A DNA stretch of 64,000 bases from Simmondsia chinensis (Eukaryota; Streptophyta; Magnoliopsida; Caryophyllales; Simmondsiaceae). How positions within the stretch are numbered: the first letter of the stretch is position 1; every line of letters begins with the position of its first letter. The notes under the pieces were generated by a model. That model was not told the DNA's origin, did no database searches, and worked only from the letters and a program-made list of their open reading frames with translations. A program made the translations under genes and the position numbers. Below are positions 9,121 to 20,017 of the stretch, one piece after another. The stretch covers positions 17,551,578-17,615,577 of the forward strand of contig JAGTTD010000025.1 of the NCBI GenBank assembly GCA_018398585.1, read 5' to 3'.

Positions 9121-12100
9121 TAGTGGTGGCCATGGGCTGGGTCGGGCCTGGGCCTGGGCCCGGCTGGCCCGGCCCTGTGGCGGGCCAGGCCCGAGGGCTT
9201 CCAGGGCCGGGATCGGCCCGGGACCAGGCCCGGGCCCGCTACAGTGCGGGCGGGCAAGCCAGGCCCGGCCTTTTTAACTAAATTAAAAAAAAAATTAAAA
9301 AATAAATAGTCGTTTTGTACTAAAATTATTGTAATTCATTGATAAATAATATGAGATACAAATATATTTCTTTCCAAGTATACATGTTCAAAAAAAATAA
9401 TACTAAATATATATAATAAATAAAATACAATATACAACAAGTAATTATCAAAAAAATATCAGTAAATAAATAACGTATCAAATACAAATACAAAGTTGGG
9501 GCCTAATATTTAAAAATATAAATTTATTTATCAAAAAATATAAAGTTTGATATATGGAGTGTGCAGTCATCTTTTGACGTAAATATTTGAAAGTAAATAA
9601 TTAACATACAAAAGTCTTGAATCTTGATATAAGTCATATCGGGGAGTTTCTACGCCATCATTTGACGTATCAGTTGTGCTGTCGTCTTCTTCATCGCTCG
9701 ATGAATCTATCTTCATTCTCTGTTGATCTCTTGCCTCAGCTAGCAGCCAATCCTTCAAGCACACGGACATCTCCAAGCTCGACGGCGATAACTTCGCCCT
9801 CTTCGTTCCAAGCAACCTGCCACCAAGACTGAAAGCACACTCCGATGCTACTGAAGACACTGGACAACTTAGTATATCACGTGCCATGGTGGAAAGCACG
9901 GGATACTGGGTTTGGTTTGTGTTCCACCATTGTAACAAATCAAAATTCGGGTTGCCCGGCGGCCCGAAAATATGGACCATCGGTGTCCGCAAATAATAAT
10001 CTAACTCGTCACATGATGTGGGGCCTGCTGTGGGCGTAAATTGCTCCAACAATTTCCACGAATATGACGTGTGTGAACTACTTCCACTAGATGTGGAAGA
10101 TACTACTGCAGCAGTACTAGGATTATTGGACGCTAATTGACGGGAATATTGAGAAAATAAACTATGCAAGTCGTTATCGACATCGGCAATGAAAGTGTCG
10201 ATATTAAGAGAAGGATTCAAATACGTGAAAAAATGTTGGCAAAACAAGTTGAAACCTGAGCATTTACAACGAGGGTCTACAATAGTAGCAAAGCAGTAAG
10301 TAAGAGGTGGTTTAGAAAAATATTTGGCAAGCTTTTCTTTCATTGCCGCAATCGATCCGAACAAAATGGGGTTGGATTGATTACCCACCATCCAATTTAC
10401 AATATCAAGCAATATTGATATTGCTTGAGGCATGGTCGGATAGTAGCAACCCGAAAAAAATGTTGTCGCGTCTTTAAACATGCTAAAAAATTTACAAATT
10501 TCATCTATTGTCTCCCAATGTATACCGTCCAGGTTGTAATCGCGCCATTCTACACGATTTTCCTGGGCAAATTCCATTAGAGCGTCTTTGTATGGTAGAA
10601 TGCGCTCTAACATTACTACCGTAGACGACCACCTAGTCTTGGAGTCTAATTTAAATTATTTATATTCTATGTTATGCAACCTACATACATTTTTAAATCT
10701 TTTTTTCCTAGCGACGGATGCTTTAATTGATATTATTACATATCTTAAGGTGGCAAGGGATGCGTCTATAAGATCTAAACCATCCATTACCATTAAATGC
10801 AAAATGTGACAGATGCAACGAATATGAAAACACTTCCCACCTAACATGGGTTTCATTTTCCTAATTAAATGTGCTACGGATGTAGTGTTATTGGAAGCAT
10901 TGTCAAACGTAATACTGAAGATACGTTGTTCTATGCCCCAATCGCGGACTGCCGACATAATCGCACCCGTAATTACCTTGGCAGTATGGGGGCAATCTAA
11001 AAGCCTAAAATGAATTATTCTCTTCTAGATGATGAAGGATTCATCGGTCCAGTGTGCCGTTATGCACATATAAGGTTGGCCGGGTTTGGACGTCCATACG
11101 TCCGACGTCAACGAGAGCATGCTCGTGTTCGTCGCAAAAAGTGTATGTATCCCAATTTTAAGATTGTGGTACAACGTAAAAGCGTCCCGCTTTACGGTGT
11201 TCCGAGGAATCCTCACAATTGCGGGGTTCACATTTCGTTGGAGGTAGTCGACGAAATGTGGGTTTTCGCCGGTACTAAAAGGCCTTTCACTCAAAATTAT
11301 ATATTTAGCTAGCCCCCTACGGTTGCTCTCCTGAGAGAACCTAAAATTAGCAAGTGCACCGATCACTTGCTGTACTAAACGTTGTTGGCTCTTTTCCGGG
11401 AATTGCTCGGGGGGGCACCTAAGTATATGTCTATTTAGTGTGCCCGTCCCACTGCCAGGTTGATGGCTAAAATTCTTAGGTGGGTCACATAATTTACAGG
11501 TTGCTTTATTAGTTGTCTTATTAAGGGTAAAATGCTTCCATACCCCACTAGTTGTACGCCTACTAGTCAAGGTACTAGTTTTAGGCTGGACATCTGTGGT
11601 GGGGGTGGGTTCCTCATCAGTTTGTGAGTCTCCAACCCCACCACTACCTGACTCATGATAATCTTGTGGTTGTGAAAAGTTATAATCTATGCTATCATCG
11701 GGGTATTGGGGTGTTGGGTCTGGTTATATAAAAGCTCGTTCTTCAGTATCAAGTAAGATAATTCTAGTCCTTTTTGGGATTTTGGGTAGCCGAGAAGAGC
11801 TAGAACTAGCACGACCGGCTCCAGATGATGAAGAGTTGTGTGCCATATTAGTATAAATGATTATTATTTATAAAATGCAAGTAGTAATGCAAATTAAATA
11901 ACTAAAAATGCGAATAAAAAAAAATTACGATACTAAAATTACCGAAACAAGAGAACAATGAAATTCACACTTCAGCCAAATACTTTACGAACTTCGAACT
12001 TTAGAGCACAATTTTGCAATTAGCAAATTAGAGAAGATGGGAGATGATGAATGTATAGAGAGAGAAGAGAGAATTGAATATTTTGTGAGAAAATGAGTTG

Positions 12101-12325
12101 GGGAGGTTTAAGTATTTATAGAAAAAAAAAATATATAATTTTTTTTTTTTTTTTTTTGTAAAAAAAGAGCCGTTGGCTCTTTTGGGCCGGGCCGGGTCCA
12201 GGCCCTAAAAAAAACAGGCCCGAGGCCCGGCCCGGCCCGCTACAGTACTGTACGAGCTGGGCCGGGCCATAAACGGGCGGGGCCGAGCCGGTTTTCGGGC
12301 CAACCCGGCCCGTTGGCCACCACTA
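9121..12325 (-). mobile_element. hAT DNA transposon inserted in copia A gag
   Basis: The 3.2-kb element has terminal inverted repeats (TAGTGGTGGCCA at the left, TGGCCACCACTA at the right) and a perfect 8-bp target duplication, TCCTTATG, at 9113-9120 and 12326-12333. Both subterminal regions (9121-9270 and 12175-12310) are packed with GGCCCGGCC-type motifs, probably transposase-binding repeats. It encodes one hAT transposase on the minus strand. It must be younger than copia A. Confidence 0.96.
9567..11846 (-). pseudogene. hAT transposase, one frame with three premature stops
   Basis: From the ATG at 11844-11846 a single frame runs 2280 bases to the stop at 9567. Domains in order: Ser-rich N-terminus, BED zinc finger (VWKHFTLNKTTNKATCKLC ... 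LNRHILRC, about 11380-11560), the RNase H-like core (LTSDVWTSKPGQPYMCITAHW; FSITFDNASNNT), an insertion domain, and the C-terminal dimerisation region (DLLQWW, PVLSTMARDILSCPVSSVASECAFS, 9700-9920). It would cut and paste the element. Stops at 11724-11726 (TAA), 11025-11027 (TAG) and 10656-10658 (TAA) interrupt it without frameshifts, so decay is recent. Confidence 0.93.
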
Positions 12326-12333
12326 TCCTTATG

Positions 12334-13008
12334 GCTCAAGGTGCTGGAACTACTCTTTTACCTGCTAATGAACAACCTGATTATCTAACTGAGAAAGATA
12401 AACTAGAGATTGAACATAAAACCTACGCTTGTTTACTACTTAGTCCAGATAATTCAATTCTTAACCAGATCTGTTCTGAAAAGACTGTGGCTAACGTTTG
12501 GGCTAAGTTGGAGGAGATTTATAAGTCCGAGTCTTTGTCTAATAGGATATTATGTATGGAATCATTCTTCACTTTTACAATGAGTGAGTCTAGACCCTTA
12601 GAAGATTCTGTGGATGAATTTAACAAAATCTGTCAAGATTTAGATGATGTTAAGGTAACTATTGCTGATGAACTTAAGGCTGTAGTAATGTTGTGTCCTT
12701 TACCTAAATACCTTAGATATGGACGAGATACTTTAGCACTTAAAGATGTTACCAAGGCCCTTAGGTCCAAGATCCTTGAATTAAGGAAGGAGGGGAAGTA
12801 TCCACCTAACAGTAACAGTGGGGAAGGGTTGTCTGTTAGGGGTAGGACAAAGGCTCGGGACAACAATAACCATAATAAAGATAATAAAGAAAGAAAAAGA
12901 AGCAAGAGTAGGAGATCCAACTCTAGAATAAGAAGGGACTGCAGTAAAGTAAAGTGTTATGAATGCGGTAAGTTAGGACATATTAAAAGATATTGTCCTG
13001 ATTACTAA
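12334..13008 (+). pseudogene. copia A gag body with zinc knuckle
   Basis: A UBN2/retrotrans_gag-like capsid region (VWAKLEEIYKSESLSNRI, then LEDSVDEFNKICQDL) is followed by a basic stretch and an intact CX2CX4HX4C knuckle (CYECGKLGHIKRYC). Compared with copia B a few residues are missing after LPKYLR. It ends in TAA at 13006-13008, ahead of the protease; the ancestral polyprotein would have read through. Confidence 0.9.
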
Positions 13009-13305
13009 AGAAAATTCAGTGGCACAGCAAACAACGCTGAGTACACTGATGGTTATGATTCTGCTGAAGTCTTAGTGGCTTCTACAGACCTAATTACACA
13101 TGAGTGGATACTTAACTCAGGGTGTAGTTTCCATATGACATCTGATAGATCTTTCTTTACTGAGTACAAAATTGTGATTGGGGCGAAGGTGTTACTGGGA
13201 AACAATCATGGGTGCAAGGTAGTTGGAATAGGGTTAGAGGGTCAAATGGTGTTGACTTTGCCCAAGAAGGAGTTAGGCCTGTGCCTGAACTTAGAAGGAA
13301 CTTGA
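13009..13305 (+). pseudogene. copia A aspartic protease region, active site lost
   Basis: The retropepsin signature reads WILNSGCSFHMT where the family has WILDSGCSFHMT: the catalytic aspartate has become asparagine (GAC/GAT to AAC, a G-to-A change). Even without the surrounding stops this protease could not mature the polyprotein. Confidence 0.85.
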
Positions 13306-13321
13306 TTTTGACCTAGCTGGA

Positions 13322-13633
13322 ATGACTTTAAAGGCTAAGCAAGAGGTAATGAAGGTCCTTAAGGGTTCCCTTGTAGTGCTTAGTGGGGAGGTCAAGAATG
13401 GTCTATATGTACTTAGAGGTGATATAATTCCTACTGGCTGCTCTGTTGCAGAAAAAGCTGACCTAACTAACCTTTGCCACAAAAGATTAGGACATATATC
13501 TAAAAGAGGACTGAACAAATTAAATAAGAAGGGACTGCGGGGGCGGGGGGGCGGTTTGGTTATGTGTTCTAAGCCTAACTTTTGTGAGTCATGTAACTTT
13601 GGCAAACGTCATAAACTATCAATTAAGTCTTGA
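13322..13633 (+). pseudogene. copia A GAG-pre-integrase domain
   Basis: Contains LCHKRLGHISKRGLNKLNKKG and CESCNFGKRHKLSIKS, the zinc-binding HHCC-like module before the integrase. It ends with TGA at a position where the related element B reads on. Confidence 0.85.
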
Positions 13634-13639
13634 GTCCAT

Positions 13640-14452
13640 ATAACTAAGACACCCGTAGATTATATCCACTCTGATTTGTGGGGGCCTGCTAGAGTACCAA
13701 CTTTAGGTGGAGCCTATAACTTTATATCTATGGTAGATGATTATTCTAGGAAGGTTTGAGTTTATTTGCTCAAAACAAAAGATGAGTGTTTCAGTGCTTT
13801 TGTTAGATGGAAGAACCTTATAGAAAATCAAATTGGGAGAAAGATTAAGGTGCTTAGGACTGATAATGGACTCGAGTACATTAACTCAGAATTTATGTGC
13901 ACAAAATGGAATCAAAAGACATAACACTGCTAGAAAAACACCCAACAAAATTGGCAGGCTGAGAGAATGAACCGTACACTTTTAGATAGAATTAAATGTA
14001 TGTTATTCGCATCTGGACTGGGAAAGAACTTTTGAGGAGAGGTTGTGGTAACTGTATGTTTTCTGATAAATAGAACTCCCTCCTCTGCAATTGATTTTAA
14101 CACCCCTGAAGAAAAATGGACTGGAAAAACAAGTGACTATTCTGTTCTAAAAGTTTTTGGATGTGCTACATATGCACATCAATCAGAAGAGAAACTTGAA
14201 CCCAGAGTTGTAAAAGGTGTTTTCTTAGGCTATTCTGATGGTGTAAAGGGTTATAGAGTGGGTATAAGGGATGGTAATAGAACCAAAATAATAATTAGTA
14301 GGGATGTGACTTTTAATGAGGAAGAAATGCCCTATTTGGGGAAACCAGTAGCTATTGGGACAGCTATTACTTTTACCAGCCCTAGGAAGTTTGACCTTGA
14401 ACTTTATGAGTTCGAAATCAGCCCACCTGAACCTGCATACCAGGAAAACTAG
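13640..14452 (+). pseudogene. copia A integrase core and C-terminus, broken
   Basis: Fragments PVDYIHSDLWGPARVPTLGG and VDDYSRKV carry two integrase aspartates. TGA codons replace Trp in the core and a frameshift occurs near 13900. The C-terminal part (14045-14452) is open, with INRTPSSAIDFNTPEEKWTG and KVFGCATYAHQ typical of copia integrases. Confidence 0.85.
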
Positions 14453-14599
14453 ACCTTAAATCCTAATGAATAAGTGACTGTCAGTGCTAAGAGGAGCCCT
14501 AAACCTCAGGAAACAATTGAACATATAGACCTATCTAACTACCAATTAGCTAGGGATAGGGAAAGGAGAGAAACTAGGGCACCTGCTAGGCTAGGCTAT

Positions 14600-15475
14600 G
14601 CTGATTGCATGCCCTGAACACTGTCTTAGAATATGTTAAGTCTGAACCTCTCACTTATTCTCAAGCTATTGGAGGGGCAGCCTCTGGATAGTGGCTTAAG
14701 GCCATGATAGAGGAAATGTAAAGCCTCAAAAGAAACAAAACCTGGGTTTTAGTTACTAAACCTAAGGGCAGAAAGTTGGTAGGTTCTAAATGGATCTATA
14801 AGGTAAAGGAACCCAATACATCATCTGGACAGCCAAGGTTTAAGGCTAAATTGGTTGTGAAAGGTTTTTCACAAAAAAGAAGGGGTAGATTACAATGAGA
14901 TATTCTCTCCTGTTATTAAACATACTACCATAAGAATCCTTATGGCACTAACTGCCAAGTTTAGTATGTTTTTAGAATAAATGGATGTTACTACAGCCTT
15001 CCTTCATGGTGAGCTGGAAGAAGATATTTTTATGACCCAACCTGAGGGTTTTACTGAACTTGGCTATGAGGATCATGTTTGTCTACTTAAAAGGTCTTTG
15101 TATGGCCTAAAACGATCCCCTAGACGGTGGGACAAACGTTTTGACCAATTCATGATGACTAGGGGCTTTAGCAGATCAATTCATGACACTTGTTTTTACT
15201 TCAAACATGCTGATACTGATGATGCACTGTTTTTACTGATCTATGTTGATGGTATGCTCTTGGCTAGTATATCTATGAATTGTATTAATGATTTAAAGCT
15301 AATGCTTTCTGCTAAGTTTGATATGAAAAAGGCCAAGAAAATACTTAGTATGGAAATTACCAGGGATCTTACTACTGGAACAGTGCATCCGTCACAACAA
15401 GAGTACTTGGAGAATGTATTAAATATGTTTAACATGTCAGATTGTAAACCTGTTAAGTTGCCCTTGGCAAGTTAG
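14600..15475 (+). pseudogene. copia A reverse transcriptase (RVT_2), inactive
   Basis: From KRNKTWVLVTKPKGRKLVGS to MDVTTAFLHGELEEDIFMTQ and the palm motif. The YVDD box reads YVDGMLL, so the second catalytic aspartate is lost. A stop precedes MDVTTAFLHG at 14978-14980, where Gln is usual, and a single-base insertion lies near 14870. Confidence 0.9.
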
Positions 15476-15526
15476 TACAAATTTTTAGTGGAATAGTGTC
15501 CTTCTAATGAACTGGATAAGAAACAT

Positions 15527-16202
15527 ATGGAAAGAGTCCCTTGTTCCAATGTTATAGGTTCCCTAATGTATGCTATGACTTGTACACGACCAGACTTAAC
15601 TTTTCCTTTGAGTGTTCTGTCTAGGTTTATGAGTAACCCAGGAAAAGAACATTGGGATGGGGTTAAGTGGTTATTAAGGTACATTAAGCAAACCTACAAA
15701 TTGGGACTTACCTTCGGTAGGACGGAAACAGACCTTAGGTTGCTAGATTACACTGATTCCCATTTTGGAGGAGATTTAGATAAAAGAAGGTCAACTAGTG
15801 CTTGCCTTTATACTCTACATGGTGGATCCATCTGTTGGAGATCAAAGCTATAGTCTATGACTGCTTTGTCAACAACAGAGGCTGAATTCCAAGCCCTATC
15901 CGAAGCTATAAAAGAACCTATCTAGTTGAGGGGCCTGTTATCTGAAACTAATCTAGATTATGGGCCTCCTATATTGTTTTCAGACAGTCAGTCAACCTTG
16001 CTTTGTGTATATTTATCATGATAGGACTAAATACTTAGTTGTTAATAGAAGTTTTGTGAATGATATGCTGGAAAAGAACACTATTGAACTGCGTAAAATC
16101 TATATTGATGTAAATCTAGTGAATATGGGCACTAAGAATGTGACTTTGGACAAATTAATCAAGTGTATTAATTTGGTTCAAAGTGATTGGGACCATGGAT
16201 GA
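15527..16202 (+). pseudogene. copia A RNase H domain, broken
   Basis: RPDLTFPLSVLSRFM, LLDYTDSHFGGDLDKRRSTS and (S)MTALSTTEAEF mark the copia RNase H. Stops occur at 15851-15853 (Gln position) and near 15920 (Trp position). The tail KTKNVTLDKLIKCINLVQ is followed by the polypurine tract and 3' LTR. Confidence 0.88.
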
Positions 16203-16277
16203 CCAATCATGTGAGTTTTCTCCTTATTACTATGGAATGTTTAGTAGTTAGTTCATATAGATACTAAGGTGGAGAAT

Positions 16278-17285
16278 TGTTGAATTATTGATCTCTATAT
16301 GACTTAACCATGACATTGATTATCTGAGTCAAGTATTGTTCAAGTATTATAGATCAAGTAGACTCCGGAATAAATTGTATGTGGTATATGTAATTTGAGT
16401 GGCATATGTTATAAATAAGTATATGGACAAGGGTAGTTGTATATTATTTTTATATCAGGTCATTAAGGAAATTGACCTTTCTGCCCCTGCCCATGTGCAT
16501 TATTTTTTCTTGCCCCACTTGCCCGTGTTGTTACCGTTGCTGCTCGAAGCTTACTAGAGAAGCTTCCCATTTTCTGGCTTAAATGAGGGGACACGCGTCG
16601 CCCTCTTGTTGCCCCAATTTGTGCTTGTTTGGGATGATCACCACCGTTGATTTCTTTAAGATGAATGGTTGAGATTTGTTGCCTTACCATGTTGCCCCTC
16701 AAGTATATAAGGGCCCCTTGTTCTGGTTAACCCTAATTGTGGATGAAATTTTCACTATTTTCTTTCTCTTTCTCTTCAAATGGCGCTCTCTCTCTCTCTC
16801 TACTTCTTAAGGTGATTCTGAGGCGATTTGAAGGAGATCTTACAGATCTGTGGGAGCTAAGGCTTGCATGTTCAGTTCTAGTCCTATTGAAGCTTTGAGA
16901 AGCCATTAATGGCTTCTTTGTGAGTATCTCTTCTCTTTTTCTGGTTTGTATTTGTACGGTAAAGGTTTCTATTCTAGGAACTTTTAAGATCTGGTTGTAT
17001 TTCGTTGTTGCCTTGGTGATTTGGTCTATAGTAACTTGAAATTTGACTATAGTGGAGAGACTTTCCTAGAAATAGGAAGCCACGGAGTAGGACCTTATTT
17101 AAAGGCCGAACCACGAAAATCTTGGTGTTCTTTGTTGTGTGTGTGTTGATCTTTTTTATACTTATTTTACTGCAGTTACAAGTTTAATCTTATATCTGAA
17201 AGTCTATAATCATATTCACTAAAGTTTTCTTTAAGATCAGAAGTTTTTGTTTAAGATCCGAAGTTTTTGCGACTAAAACTTAACA
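16278..17285 (+). repeat. 3' LTR of copia A
   Basis: 1008 bases, aligned end to end with the 5' LTR with scattered substitutions and small indels (for example an expanded CT run near 16790). The polypurine tract lies just upstream. Confidence 0.93.
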
Positions 17286-17290
17286 AAGGG

Positions 17291-18070
17291 TTATTTACGC
17301 CATTAGTCATTTTATTTTGTCTATTGTGGTAATTTAGTGTAACAATAGTCTCTACCCAACTAAAATTGTTTTAATCAAGTCCAACATTAAAAATTATATA
17401 AAAGTGATACGAATATCACCGAGGGTCGTGCCAAAATTAGTCTCGAGCTAGCCCGACCACCACGTCAACTGCCACATCAGCCCTAGGGGCCACCTCATCC
17501 TTGAGGTCATTAGTATAAATAGGGAGGGATACTTCGAAATTTGGGCATAATTAGTGATGTGTTGATCATTCTCTCTCTCCCCCTTAATTCTCTCTAATTC
17601 TACCCCCCTTCTATCTTCTACTACTTCTCCCCCTTTTCTATATGTAAATCTTAGTTAAACACAATACAATACATGACTGTGAAGAAAATTAATCTTAAGG
17701 CAAAACAAGAACACATCAATTGGAATAATCAACACTTTTATGTCATTTGGATGATTAACTCAAGAAAGAAAACAATACTTAAATAATAATCCTAAGAATG
17801 CCTAAAGTCTCAACCTAGACTAGGAAAATTAAAGTGCTAGACAAAGCCATTAATGGCTTCTTCATGGTCATGATGACCGGTTACAAAGAGGAAGGAGAAG
17901 AGAAAACAATTTCACCTATCACACTAATCAATTTTACCTGCCATACTAGTAATGTCTACCTACCATATAAGTAAATTGCTAGGAATATTCTATGTACAAA
18001 TACATGCCTAAGTATAAAGACTAGTAAGTATGTACATGTAAAATACAAAATTAATACTTAATATTTAACA
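17291..18070. other. No gene seen; LTR-like promoter fragment
   Basis: TATAAATAG at 17514-17522 followed about 60 bases on by a long CT-rich leader (17566-17640) resembles a plant LTR U3/R/U5. The upstream boundary may be hidden by the copia A insertion. From 17670 to 18000 the sequence is AT-rich and unassigned; it includes AAGCCATTAATGGCTTCTT, also found in the copia A LTR. Confidence 0.4.
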
Positions 18071-18364
18071 TGTTAGAGTATAAAACTACTTCTGGGCCTT
18101 CACCCATAAGCTTAAACTTTTGGAAAAGACGGTTTCTTGATATGGTATAAGAGCCTTGTTGACCAAGAGGTCACAAGTTCGAATCTCAGCAAACCTCAAC
18201 TTTCAATATTAAAACAATTTAAGCACAAGGTATGATGTGAGCCTGTGCATTATTCACGCTTCAAACCCAATTGACATTTGTGTGAGGGAGCATATTAAGA
18301 TATAAAACTATTTTTGGGCATTCACCCATGAACTTAAGCTTTTAAAAAATATAATTCCTTGATA
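18071..18364 (+). mobile_element. Intact SMART-like mini LTR retrotransposon
   Basis: A 294-base element with two 72-base LTRs (18071-18142 and 18293-18364), a Met-tRNA primer site TGGTATAAGAGCC directly after the left LTR (18143) and a purine-rich GTGAGGGAGCA before the right LTR. No coding capacity; it would depend on other retrotransposons. It is the same family as the split copy at 2878-7798 and serves as its uninterrupted reference. I see no clear target duplication. Confidence 0.82.
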
Positions 18365-18694
18365 ACGAGTGAGTATTGAAGTGCTGGTTTGAGTGTGAGT
18401 TAGATTGGATTAGATTCGTATCAAAAAGTTACAATGTTAATTAGAATTTGACGGCATGTTTCTCATATGTTAAAATTGACCCATGCTATCTTAACGGAAA
18501 AGGCATTTGCAGATGACAATTAATATTTTGATATTAATCACAAATTAATATTAACTTTTACCTTATATTTAATTAAAACAATTTTAATTGTATATAAATT
18601 AAATTGATGCAATGAAAACCTTTAAACAAAAATTGACAAAAAAAATGGCCTAAAACAGCCCAAAAATGTAAATAAGGAAAAGGAGGAGTAATAA
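18365..18694. other. AT-rich spacer, nothing recognised
   Basis: No reading frame or repeat that I can support. Confidence 0.5.
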
Positions 18695-20005
18695 TCTATC
18701 TATACAATATATTATTGCAGAATCTCTCCCATCCCAAAAGACTCTAATATTTAAACCAAATAATTTTAGAAGACCACTATTGAACTTCCTCTTGGAATAC
18801 CAACAAAATATTTGGCTAAGCTTTTTTTTTTTTAAATGTTTTGGTTTTGAAGGAAAAAGCTTTTACAAAAAAAGTGATTTTAAACAAAAAAAAATATTTT
18901 TCCTCTTTTAGCAGATGAAAAAAAGTACTTCACCTTTAAATTGAAATAGAAGCAAAATTAAAATTTTTCGAGAAAAATAATCATATTGAAAATATCTTCC
19001 ATTACTAAGAACATATTTGACCAAACTTATTTTTTGAAAAAAAAAAAAGTTTTGTTTTTGTATGAAAAATCTTTTTTCATGATCTTAGGATATTTGACCT
19101 AGAAAAAAAAAAGTGATTTTAAACATAAAAAAAAAACTATTTTTCTTTTTTTTTTTTTTGCAGATGAAGAAAATAGTACTTCTCCTTTAAATAAAACAAT
19201 AAGCAAAAATTAAAAAAAAAATTGACAAAATTAATCATATTGAAAATATTTTTTACAAAAGTGCTTCTACAATAAGTTTTTTTTTCCTAAAATGATAGTA
19301 TTTTCATAGCTTAACCCAATACATATTATATAGAGAAACTCCTCATTTTTTTTCAAAAGTTTAATTATTTTTATCAAATAGAAATTCCATCAGTTACTTT
19401 TTAAGAATTGCATATGTTAAATCTTCAATATATACCAATGCACTAATTTTTATCAAATAATTTCAAATATAAATGCTAAAATTTTTCAAAAAACTAAGGA
19501 CTAAAATTATTTAAAATAAACTAAAATTATAGAATATAATTACAACCATAAAACTATGATTAAATAAAATAAAAATGTATGAAACACAAATAAGATTTGT
19601 AACAAAAATTGACTAACATAATTACAATGATGGTGTATAAAAAAACTAAAAAACATCACAAGTTAGTTTCATAAACGTAAAATTTTGAATTCAAAAACAA
19701 CTATTGTCAAAACCAATCATATCTACAATATTCAGCCACCCAAAAATCCTACAAAAAAAAAGTAAAAGATATCAAAACTAGGCATTCCTCGAAGAACAAC
19801 ACCACACTGTCCAACAATTTCATTGTCTTAAAGACAAGAAGCCTGTTTGAAATAAACTAAATTATGTAATATATTTACAACCATAAAATCATGATTGTTG
19901 CCAATATACATTGAATTTGATTTACTTATATAACTGATAAAAATAAAAAATAATACAATATAGGTAACCAAACAGGCCCATGCATCGCCACGGGAAAACA
20001 ACTAG
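18695..20005 (+). mobile_element. Non-autonomous Helitron
   Basis: The 5' end TCTATCTATACAATATATTA follows an A at 18694. The 3' end is CTAG (20002-20005) followed by T at 20006, preceded by a short hairpin (CCCATG / CACGGG, 19977-19994) seven bases from the end. This is the standard Helitron layout: TC start, hairpin, CTRR end, insertion between A and T, no target duplication. The 1.3-kb interior is AT-rich without helicase or Rep domains and contains two diverged direct repeats (about 18830-19010 and 19080-19260) and a second repeated pair (about 19505-19560 and 19855-19900). Confidence 0.78.
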
Positions 20006-20017
20006 TAATAATAATAA

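Larger units (their letters stand above)
8002..17285 (+). mobile_element. Ty1/copia retrotransposon A, full length with LTRs
   Basis: Both LTRs are present (8002-8991 and 16278-17285), beginning TGTTGAATTATTG and ending CWTAACA. A perfect 5-bp target duplication, AAGGG, flanks it (7997-8001 and 17286-17290). A Met-tRNA-type primer site (TGGTATTAGAGC, 8994-9005) follows the left LTR and a polypurine tract (AAGGTGGAGAAT) precedes the right LTR. Internal order is gag, protease, integrase, RT, RNase H, as in copia. A hAT transposon is inserted in gag. About ten stop codons, mostly at ancestral Trp or Gln positions, make it defective. Its proteins closely resemble those of copia B. Confidence 0.95.
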
